Positions 12,908 to 23,030 of a stretch of DNA of 64,000 nt are shown here, in pieces. The stretch is from Pieris napi (taxonomy: Eukaryota > Arthropoda > Insecta > Lepidoptera > Pieridae), in NCBI RefSeq assembly GCF_905475465.1, contig NC_062250.1, positions 332,501-396,500 of the forward strand. The letters run 5' to 3'. Made by a program: the position numbers and the translations under genes. The notes under the pieces were generated by a model, which was not told the origin of the DNA, did no database searches, and saw only the letters and a program-made list of their open reading frames with translations. Each line of letters begins with the position of its first letter. Positions within the stretch are counted from its first letter, which is position 1.

Positions 12908-13015
12908 TATAGGCCTCCTCCAACGGGCTCCATCTCTCTCTCCCCATCTTCTACACCAACCAACCAATCTCGTCAGTCCACAGTGCAAAAGAACGACTCT
13001 CTTTCTTTACTAACG
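12908..13015 (-). mobile_element. Decayed LINE C-terminal relic
   Basis: Contains AGGCCTCCTCCAACGGGCTC, the reverse strand of the terminal LEEA(Y/F)T region seen at 5640 and 21160. No frame survives. Confidence 0.35.
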
Positions 13016-14772
13016 TTTACATAAGTATAAATTACTAATGAAGCATAAACCGCTTGAAACGTTCTCGTGTTAAGAGAAGACCTATTTATACTTAGCACAA
13101 TCATCCAATTTAATGATATAACCATATATAGTTAGTAAAAGTTACTAACTCGTAGACTTGAGATTGAGATTTTGTCACCGGTTGTATGGTTAACGATTTG
13201 ATCCCAAATTACTATAAACATACAGTAAAAATTAAGCTGAAATATCGTCAATTGAATCTTCATAAAATTGACAAATATATCATCACAATTGACTAATATC
13301 TAAGCCTACGTTGAAATGAATAACCATGTAGCGATCCTTTAAATACCTTTAATGACGAGTTGAAATTTGAGCGTGTAACATTAATGGTTCCATTTTGCAC
13401 ACATTACACATGCCTTTTCATTCTGCACAAATAATGCATAGTAATTGCTCGAATGCTTTGTAATTTCACACGTGCTCTTAGGGTTGTTACATTTGGACAT
13501 TAAGGGTTGATACTTAGATAAAAAATGGACAAATGGATCCGAGTTTACTAATGAAAAAATTGAATTAAATTGAGCTTAAAAAAAAATTTAGTGCTAGTGT
13601 GATACATAATCCGCTGTTTAGGTAGTAGTTTTTTTTTGTAACATTTATGTTTACAATAATTCACATATATTTTCAAAAATATAGCTTGTAACATATACTG
13701 TAGATATAGCATTATTTTAGAACTTTACTAAATAAATAGAAACACTTTGAAACTAAAATTGTGTGCTCACAATAGTGTTTGTCTAGTCTTGTGTTGCTAA
13801 AAGATTCCTAAGGATTTCTGGTCTTACTATAATAAAATATTAGTAAAACATTACAAGTCGCTTTTTTAGTTTAACCTAAATAAAAATATTGGTTGTTTGT
13901 AAAGTAGGTTTACGATCGAGATGTTTACGTGATAACGTCTTATTGGTGATATAAGTTTTTGGGAAGTAAGGAATTAATGAAGATAACAATTTTTTCAAAT
14001 TGTAAATTACATCTATCGTTTTATTCACACTTTTGATGATAAATTTCGGGTGTAAAAGTAAAAGTTTACTTATTCGACTATGATATACATTTTTCTTCAT
14101 ACATTCACGGAATGACTGGCAGCGCTCGAGATGAGACGGGAGATCGGTCCGTCTCTCTCTCGTTATACCTGCGATCGCGCTCGTGAGGTTTTGGTGTGAC
14201 ACAAGTTTCTGAACATGTCACCCGACTAAAACGATTTTAAAGACGTTATCACGTCAAAACAAATAATATTATGTGGGGACATAGTTGTGTATAGCCTTTC
14301 AAGTCAGATAATGTATAACACAACTTGAAAAGGATCGAATCTTTGACAGCCCTAGTAGATTAGCTTTATAATATTGAATTGTAAGGACACGTGAAGTCAC
14401 GTGCCTCTAGTTAGCCTTCATTGTGTCATCTCGCAGTTTACAATTGGACATTTAAAGTAGCTAAATTGGGGTTGTACATCATTTATTTTTTATTCAATAA
14501 AAGCTAGAAAGGAAGTCATACATCTTTAAATAATATATGTACTTTTAATTAGAAAATACAATTACATCCCTAGTGGTTCATTGTATACAATTTGTTTAAA
14601 TAAGTACTAGTTACTAAAAAGGCTTTTTTCTTGTCAAACACTTGCTTCCTTAAAAGGAGTACTAAATTTCGTAGCTGATTTGCAGTGTTCGTTTGATATG
14701 TTATTATAATAACTCTTCTAAGTAGGACAATCAAAATGGGGCAAAAATACGTGTTTACATAACTAATACAGA

Positions 14773-14778
14773 TTTATT
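14773..14778 (-). promoter_or_regulatory. Candidate polyadenylation signal of the serpin gene
   Basis: AATAAA on the minus strand about 100 nt past the serpin stop codon. The position fits, but the hexamer is frequent in AT-rich DNA. Confidence 0.35.
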
Positions 14779-14877
14779 AGACATATGCCCCGATAAACCG
14801 GATTGGGACTGTACTTGTACACCTGTTAGTGTAAAATTAAATTAATAAATATATTGTTAAGCATTAATTTCATATAC

Positions 14878-15029
14878 TTATGTATCTGGACCATAATAAA
14901 CGCCAGTGAAAAGCTCCTCTGTATTCCAATAGTTGGACCTATCAAAGTGAAGAGTAACAGTGAAATAAAATGGTCGATCGGCGACAGCTTCTAATGTTGG
15001 ACGAAGATGTGGCATCTTACTGTATTGTG
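14878..15029 (-). CDS. Serpin terminal exon: distal reactive-centre loop and C-terminal strands
   Basis: The acceptor is TTCTAG then CACAATAC, after a T-rich tract. The exon completes a codon split after its first base (Ser347) and encodes QYSKMPHLRP, then the conserved breach/s1C region ADRPFYFTVTLHF, then LFTGVYYGP and the stop. The loop is split between two exons at about P7/P6, a layout that in some moth serpin genes permits alternative loop exons. I saw no second PF-box exon in the 730-bp intron before it. Confidence 0.85.
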
Positions 15030-18000
15030 CTAGAACACAAAAAAATCTATAAAAATTTAAAAGAAACTCCAATCACATATTCGTCGAGTTCGACCCCAAG
15101 AGCTTTGACTTCGACGCCTAATTCTTTATGCATCTTAAGAAATGTCTGTGCATTTGAAAAAATTATCCCACACTCTATGGGGCTGACACTTTGTTTTCCA
15201 TCAACGAATCAGAAGTGTTAAATTCTCAACTAGCAAAAGAACTACCAGTATTAAGAGGCTAGGCTCTAGGCTGACACTGATGGAGTCTATAGTCCTGTAT
15301 TATAAAACTAGTAGGTAAGCTTCAGGTTTTTTTTACAGTAAAATTATACTGTAAAGTGTAAAGCAATTCACTGAATTAGGTGTCTGGCGTCCAAGTCAAT
15401 TGTTTCCAAGATCAGCTGTGTACTTGCTGGTAATTTCTTTATTTTATTAACATAACCTTAACCATATATAAATATCATCATAATTAAATAAGTTCTTAAT
15501 AACTTCGGACAGACTCACAGGCACCGCCTACTTACTAATAAATAAGGTGTCTATTTGCAGACTCAAGGCATGCCATTTAATTGCAAAGTTGACCTGAATA
15601 TTCCTAAATAAAAAACAGTTTATAACTTCTGGCTTTACACTACGTAGATGAATTATTCATAAAAATATGCGTTTACCAGACAAGAAAGGTAATATTCATG
15701 CATACATGAATTCACAAATCACATTGTTGTTTCTTTACTCAGAGTAAAATGCAACTTACATTCTGTGGTAATAATCCGATACGCGCCCATCTCATTAACT
15801 TCAATGAAGTTCTTTTGTTTCACTTTACTTATATACAGGGGTTTGCTAGTGGCCTGGTTTATCATCATGTTATTCAGCCCTGTACTATTTTTATCAAATA
15901 GTTTTTTTAATCCCACCTAGAAGGAATCTCGAACGAATGCTTTTGTTCATACAACTGCACTAAACAATGTGACGATATTTAAACAAGTTAGCTCTGTTAC
16001 AATGCCAGTGCGCCAATAGATTTTACTGTTATTCTCCAACCAAACCAAACAAAATAAATGATATTTATTGTAGGATTATATAATATATACGTGCATTTAT
16101 TAATTTAATTACTAAATTGAAGAAACATTAAACATTTATTTATGTCATAGAGTAAACGATATTTTATAATGTAAATTTACCTTCTGCAAGGAATCCGTCC
16201 AATCAACCAAGGTCTTTAACTTAAATCTGGGTATCGCAATGTTTAGAAATTCCATTCGCATCCTCTTTTTGATTGTCCTAAAATAGTTAGGTCTCAATAA
16301 ATTCCGAAGAAAGTCTTGAAGGCTCTTCCTGTCTTCAGGTATTACAAATGTCATCGACACTCCGGGACTGGCAAGTTTCATGTTAATCACCTATATTCAT
16401 AGATAAACCCATAATTATAAAGAAGTAATGAAAAAAGAAGAAAAACTAAAACTGTTGTTAAGGACAGAATATTAATAAATATTAGAAATAAAAGTACAAC
16501 AAAGGTGGGTAGATTCAATTATATTTGTCTACCCTCACTTTCTTGCAATGCGATGGCGTTTATATGTCACCTTCAAGGTGGCTGCGGTTATTTCACTTTC
16601 CTTCTCATGCTAGGTATATCATAACTTAAAAAGGAAAATCATTTCCCGCTAAAAGCCCTCAACCTTACCTTTATTTTATTCAAATCATCGTCAACATATA
16701 ACACCTCCTCACTCTTGAACATCATAGGTACGAACACTGTACTTTGGTTGTAATACCGAAATTTAATATTATGTTTTGTATGCAATATGTTAAATGGCAC
16801 TTCCCATGTAGCCTTTAAAATAAAATCACGGATAAATTATTTATTAAGAAGCTAAACGATTTAAAAACTGTTCAAACCTCACAGATACATTTGTTAATTT
16901 TTTTTTATTTACCGTCAATATTGGTAATTTTTAAACAAGGCGCCAGTCTCTACATTAATTATTTAATAAGGTTTTTTTTATGGAGAATTAAACTCCAGAT
17001 CCCAGAGCCAGACACCCCGTAGACACACAAGTATTAAATACTGTTTTTTTTTTAAATTATATAATATAATAATATATAGACAATCATCGCATAAGATGCA
17101 TTATATATTTACTGTTAGGTATGCAGCATTAATAAGTAACATAGATGAATCTTTTGTAATATCTTCCTTGATTAAAACATCAGATAGACGCTTGAACGTT
17201 ACACGATCGATCTAAAACAAATTGAATTAAGATTTAAAGGCCGGCTACGCACCCACTAAAATGGGTTTCCATGGGCTGTGATGACTGCCCTTTTTGGCAT
17301 CCAGTAGGCTCTTTTGCCCCCTATCTTATAAAAAATAATATAGAACTTAACATTGTGTGACCCGGAATTAAATAGTGATTTTAAGTAATATTTTTAGGAA
17401 ATTATACAATTTCTTTTATTTTATTACAAAACTGTTTTGCACTAAAATAATCTTTAATTTTCAAAATATGTAAAACGTTTCGAAAGTTCAATAAGACTGT
17501 TAAACATTTAAATAAATAAAATGTTATTTTTTAAATACATATTCCTATATTAACAAATATTAAATAATACTTAATTAATATTAGAAAAATCTCTTACCAT
17601 TCTGTTAATATAAATGGTTGCGGCTTTGGGATAGTTAAAACTAACTTTCTGTACCTCCACGCCAAAGGCAGGTTTTGATAGTGTATCTTTATAGCCTTTA
17701 GAATAGTTTAAATAAATATGGTTAACCATTACGAAGTCTATACGCTCCAAGTGTGTGAGTAATACATTAAGATCACGATAACTCGAATTTATCTACAATT
17801 TAATATTATGCTTACTGCTACCTGTACACAATAATAAAACTGAATATGAACCTTTCTGATGATTCTCTTTTTTTTAAAAAAGACTACATTTTATTTTTTT
17901 CATTCGTCCCGTATTAAAATATTTAAAATAATTAAAATGTAATAAAAAGATAATTAAAACAAATTTAAAAAGTTTGGTCCCTGTGGCAGTGTACCTTTAA

Positions 18001-19008
18001 CGCTGGCAGAATTTCCTCGCTGTATTGCGATACTTATTCGGTGAGTGAGGAAAACACCAGCTCTGGGGTCATCAGTACTATCTCCCAGGCACCTACTTAA
18101 ATTTTTAACTAGTGTCTGTGCATTTGTCTGTGCACAACCCCACGGCCTCTACTCCAAAGGGAACACAATCGAAGTTGAAGAAAAGACTCTTATAATTGAG
18201 TCGTTTATTTAAATTAATTACATATATTTAAACTAGTATAATATACTACATAGGATTGTGAACAAAGCACATTTGTATATTGCCAAAACACAATAAAACT
18301 GTACGCCATTAAATGGTTATTGTTTATGACATAATACGCTTACCATTTTCATATTTTGGTATCCCAAAAATTTTAATAATTCTACCTTTACGTCTCCTTG
18401 CGCGACAGAAGCAAGCTTACACAGCGGAAGTTGAAGTGAAAATGGGGACACTACTATGCTCTTGTTAAAATGTAATAGAAGTTTACTCTAAAAAAGTAAT
18501 TTTTAATAATTTATAAAAATCATCACAGTATCACTGCGTCAAATTGCCGATAGCCATGTTTGATTTTACATTCTTCTCATTAGCTTTATTATAAGGCGTG
18601 ATTTGACGCACTTGCCTTTCTTTTTGATTTAAAATATTAATTACGCACTCAATAATATATTATTTTATGAGTATTTTGCGCGTTCTGTGAACTAAGTTCG
18701 GTACGTTTTCACTTGAGGTGTGTGATTAATAATTAATCATGGTAAGGAACCAAACCTGGACGAGTTGAGTAGATTACGTGAAGTTCATGTCTTAAATAAT
18801 GACCTTGCGATAAAGTGAAAATATTTGTATTTTTACGAAAAACACTTACAGGAACTAAGCTTGAACCAAATTTATCAGGATCACAGGCACCAAACGTAAT
18901 GTATTGAAAAATATATATTGCTGAAATGTGATGCGAAAAACATTATGATGTAAAAAAGGCTACAGCGCTGATGTGATTAAAATCCGTACTTATGATTAAA
19001 AAATTCAT
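14878..19008 (-). CDS. Secreted serpin (serine protease inhibitor family), nine exons, complete
   Basis: The gene was reconstructed by joining minus-strand exons 19008-18990, 18920-18850, 18487-18344, 17792-17598, 17211-17113, 16812-16669, 16390-16181, 15916-15760 and 15029-14878 (stop TAA). Every junction has GT donor and AG acceptor signals and the phases agree, giving 396 residues, a normal serpin length. Residues 1-19 (MNFLIITIYIFQYITFGAC) look like a signal peptide. Serpin landmarks appear in order: SIVVSPFSLQ (about 40-49), NAAYLTATWEVPF (171-183, consensus NAIYFKGxW), FVPMMF, VSMTFVIPED, IPRFKL, LFDKNSTGLNN, LYISKVKQKNFIEVNE (to 336), ADRPFYF (363-369) and LFTGVYYGP near the end. Serpins normally trap serine proteases by inserting the cleaved loop into beta-sheet A; in insects they act largely in haemolymph. 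The hinge (338-345, GAYRIITT) lacks the usual small residues, so inhibition is doubtful. The six-codon first exon is the least certain part. No paralogue is visible nearby. Confidence 0.9.
17236..17338 (+). mobile_element. LINE 3' end relic in serpin intron 4
   Basis: AAAGGCCGGCTACGCACCCA, GGGTTTCCATGGGCTGTGAT and TTTTGCCCCCTATCTTATAA match the 3' UTR family at 5880-6012. Confidence 0.6.
17957..18113 (+). repeat. Unclassified interspersed repeat, copy 1 (serpin intron 3)
   Basis: AGTTTGGTCCCTGTGGCAGT, GTACCTTTAACGCTGGCAGA and CTCTGGGGTCATCAGTACTA recur in inverse orientation at 57690-57833. Probably the 3' end of a retroelement; family unknown to me. Confidence 0.65.
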
Positions 19009-19215
19009 TTCTGATAAAATTGCAATGTTCACGTTATCTTAAAATGAAAAACACTCTAAAATGCCAGATTATAATTAACATTTTTCGATGGATTTTTATG
19101 CTATAAAACCTTTTGTAAATCATTAGTTACTAAGCTTATAGTTGTGAGATCAACTGCATTAATTCGACTTAAAAAATATATTTAAAAAAAAGCCGTTGTT
19201 ACTTATATAATTATT

Positions 19216-19228
19216 AAGAAATTTATAT
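19216..19228 (-). promoter_or_regulatory. Possible TATA box for the serpin gene
   Basis: The minus strand reads TATATAAAT here, about 210 bp before the serpin start codon and just downstream of the mariner relic. A second TATAAG lies nearer, around 19136. AT richness makes either one weak evidence. Confidence 0.2.
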
Positions 19229-19230
19229 AA

Positions 19231-19592
19231 TCGGTGGTCTGAAAAGTTCGTGAGCTGACACATAGATGGCGCTACTGGTATTAAATTAATATGATTTTTA
19301 GTTATCACTAACCTTCAAAAGACAAGTGAATAAATTTTAAACTGTCGTACTATTAGTTTGTGAGACAGTTATGAGTAAAGGAACTTTTGTTTGTTTAAAG
19401 AAATGGATAAAATGGAATTTCTTATGTTAATTGCATTGCTTTTTGGCAAAAAAAATGGAAGGCTTGATAAACATTATTATAACTTAGTAGTCTATATACC
19501 GCTATAATCGTTGTATCGCTCTCTGAGGCAACTATAATCAATAATCAAATCAAATTCTATCAAAAAAAAATTACAAACTTTTCAGCCCACCT
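19231..19592 (+). mobile_element. Internally deleted mariner relic
   Basis: The left end CGGTGGTCTGAAAAGTTCGT and the inverted right end ACAAACTTTTCAGCCCACC are imperfect terminal repeats of mariner type, with TA following the right end. Near 19403 the frame MDKMEFLMLIALLFGKKNG matches the start of mariner transposases. At 19501 RYNRCIAL, a stop, then GNY matches their C-terminus. The middle, including the catalytic D residues, is deleted. It lies about 220 bp upstream of the serpin start codon. Confidence 0.75.
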
Positions 19593-19983
19593 AAATAAAT
19601 ATTCCTTTATATGCTTATGATTTTTAATTTGATGTTGAATATGAAACCAACAAAAATACGTACCACCATTCAGGGTATATAATAAATTTCGTACTGAAAT
19701 ATTCATCACCAAAGGTATAGGGCGGGCACGGAGGCGTACAATCTATCGCGTATAATGGACTTGTTAAAGACAATATTCTTGGAAACATATTGGATGCAGC
19801 TCAACGAATGTGTAAGCGAGCGCGGGACTAACTTAAAGCTCGTGCCACAACCGAGTAATAAAATTATTTTTTTATCACTTCTTAAATCTCATGTAATCTC
19901 TTTATGTATAATTTTAACACCATTAGACATGCGATGAGACAATGCTTAAGTTAATTTTTAATTGCACCAGATAAATCATACAA

Positions 19984-20317
19984 TCTCTATATATATAAAA
20001 TTCTCGTGTCGCAATGTTCGTTTCCATACTCCTCCGAAACGGCTCGACCGATTCTTATGAAATTTTATATTCATAATCAGTAAGTCTGAGAATCGGCTAC
20101 TATCTATGTTTCAAACCCCTAGTGATAAGGGGTGCACACCCCAACTTTATTTTTATTTTTTTATGATACAGCATACAAAATACATACAACCCTTAATTGT
20201 CACCCATCTACGATCATCCTCTATTTTTTAATACAGTAGATAGTTATTTTTATTGAACTTTTACGTATTACGTTATTTTATATACATGGAAAAACGACTT
20301 TTGCCGGGTCAGCTAGT
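19984..20317 (+). mobile_element. Lep1-type non-autonomous Helitron
   Basis: It starts TCTCTATATATATAAAATTC and ends TTGCCGGGTCAGCTAGT, the characteristic 3' end (CTAGT) of lepidopteran Lep1-type elements. Internal landmarks CGAAACGGCTCGACCGATTC and TAAGTCTGAGAATCGGC also fit. It has no coding capacity and no terminal inverted repeats, as expected. Confidence 0.85.
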
Positions 20318-21154
20318 GTACATATATAATTTCCAGTTTGTTACCCACGTATAAGTCAAGAAAAATAATGGTTATGGTCTGTAATTTTCTCGGAAATATT
20401 AACAGTGTAGGATTTGTATTCCTACGTTAATTTCTCCGACTCCTTTAGAGATGGGTTAACAAGCTACTTTTTGAAATGTATCTTTGGACACAAATAATTA
20501 AATAGATATTCCTCGGTATGCCTCAACGTTTATCTCGCGATAAATCCTTCGCTACATCTGGGCAGGCGCTCAATTCAATTTTATTACTATTCTCCGAGAC
20601 TTATTTGATTCAGTCGTCAAAGCGATCGGAGTCTCGGGTTACATTATCGCTTCAACACTATCTAGACGGCGCTGGGTGCAATGCGGAGTAGAAAGTAGCC
20701 AACTTTAGAACTCGTGTATCTCATCAGAACTACTACTACAGGACTTTTTAACTTTTATATATTACAGCTATGCTTATTTCATGAATGAATTGAAATCCTG
20801 TCATCTTCTTATAGGTGTTATAATTTATGTATCTCGACTTCCTGACAAACTATCTTTAAACTAACTACAACCAACTTTTGAATATGTTGAAGTGGATTTA
20901 AACAGCTATCTTTCGAATAAAGGAATCGGCAATCGAACTTAACCGTATTCGTGCCATCATTTTTCTGATACTTTATTAAATTTTATTTCAATGTATCAAG
21001 AGAAGCATGTTGTCAATTTTTGAAGTTTCTAACAACTTCATTCTAAACTAAAAACTTCTCGATTAAAAAAAAATTACGATATTTTATTCCTAGTTTTTCT
21101 CGCCTAGTGAAAGCCGTTAATGGGAACTTGGTAGTAAATGCAACGATAAGTTTT

Positions 21155-21320
21155 TGGACACAGGTAAAGGCCTCTTCCAGCTTTTTCAAAATATCTCTCT
21201 CCATGGTTTTTCTTTCTCCATTCGCTTCCTGTAGACGCTTCTATATCTTCTATCCACTTTTATTTCTTCTCCTTCTTCCCCTTGGTCCTTTTCATATAGT
21301 TGTCTTTGAAGTCCACTAAT
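21155..21320 (-). mobile_element. Decayed LINE C-terminal relic
   Basis: On the minus strand WIEDIEASTGSEWRKKNHGE and, after a shift, LEEAFTCV match the end of LINE polyproteins. The plus-strand open frame over the same bases is a shadow. Confidence 0.55.
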
Positions 21321-22899
21321 TTGTATAAAAACTGTCAAATAAAAATAAGTAGTTTTAATAAGTCATGTTGAAGAAAGCCAGTAGTAAATGCGTTATCTGC
21401 TCATACATTTTCATCACAAATAATAGAAATATTGCCTCTATATTTAATCAAAACTTCATTAGAAAATTCAGTGGCATGTAATTGAATGAATATTCAGGCA
21501 TCTTAATCAATAGCAGTATTACTACGGAGGTCCTACACGCATTCAGCGTGAAATTGGAGTCGAAAGGAAAGAGACAAGCATTCAGATATACTGCAAGAGT
21601 AATAGAGATAGAAGCTTAGCGAGGTTTTATAAATCATTTTTCCCGGTACGGCAGCGATTTAGGATGTATGCAAACGCAAGACCTGAGCTACGTAATAAAT
21701 TTTAATTTTTTGAATTTACTCTGCGGAAATTGCGTATTTGCAATCTGTGGGGAATACGAATTATGGATGTAATAAACTAGATATTTATAGTGGATCGGTA
21801 TCATTTATTACTTTTTCATTATTATAATTTTGTTTGGTATCACTGCTCTGATTGATTATGTACCTACCTACCGTATTTTGCGTCACACAAATATAATTAC
21901 TTATTCATAACATTAACATTAAGTATGATTATTTTTCGAATTATTGAATGTATCAAACTATATTAGTATGGGTAGATTGGTGTTTTGAAAATGATTTAAA
22001 TCATTATTTTCAAATAAATTATAACTAATAAGAAGGATTAGTAGTGAATTTGACTAGTTGTTTGAATAGTTTGTTAGTTAATTAATTTATTTGAATACGT
22101 GTTAGTAAAGTCGCGAATTTACAAGCGGCCTTATTAAGTAAAATGCTGAATTGCGATTATTTCTCTTTGCGTTTAGTTAATCAATTATTCTAATATTGTT
22201 GGCTGCGACGCGCGCTCCCACCGATTTCCTGACAACGCACATGTACGCTCCGATGAATTATCATTTTTGTTCTTGCTTGTATGGAGTTTTTTTTGCATTT
22301 ATTTCGTATGAGCATTGCCTTTTTAATTCAATGTTATGCGTTGATAAAATCTTTACTATTTAAAATGACGATTATCTGTGAAATTAAATGATTATTAATA
22401 ATATAAAAATGTTCATTGTCCATGCACGACGTTTTTTATAAAAACCTTTCTTTTCTGTTCCATATAATTTTTATTTAATTTATGCCTAAAACAATTATTA
22501 AAACAGAATTTAATGAATTTAAAGTTTTAATACCAAACAAATATGTAAATCAGGCACTTTGTCAATTTGTTTCCTTTATTGTGTACCAATATTCGAGTGG
22601 TTCCACATATTTTCAAAAGCTAAGTCCATAAAAGGACAGAGCTAATCACCCAGTCTGTCCTATATCCGTGAACGAATAGTGCGACAGTTTTCCATCGAGA
22701 TTGCGAAATTTAAGAGCGAATTGGAGCAATTCAGCGCCGCAGTATGCAAGGCGAGTAAACTTATTAGTATAGCTTGATACCGGTTTCTTTTGATCGGTAA
22801 GTTTTAAAACCGGCAATGTTTTTTCACGTTTTTTAAAATAAGAATAATAATTCATTTTCTTCTTCTTCAGGTGCCATTTCATTACTAAAGGTTGCCTGT

Positions 22900-23030
22900 T
22901 AACAACTTGAATTACCGGGTATCTTGCGCTAGTGTAAACAATTCCTCGGTGAGTGATGCTGGTCCACTCCCGTACTTCACAACCACGACTTCTTCCTCCT
23001 ACCAGTCCGTCTCTTGTCTTGAATTATGCC
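22900..23030 (-). mobile_element. Decayed LINE C-terminal relic
   Basis: The minus strand reads TGRRKKSWL and, one frame on, REWTSITHRG, similar to GRRKKSWLRNIREWTGI near the end of many lepidopteran LINE polyproteins. The 78-codon frame continuing to 22646 has no match I recognise. Confidence 0.45.

Noticed and set aside
22646..22882. 78-codon minus-strand frame as a host exon
   Set aside because: It lies directly after a decayed LINE C-terminus, shows no known domain and has no paired splice sites.
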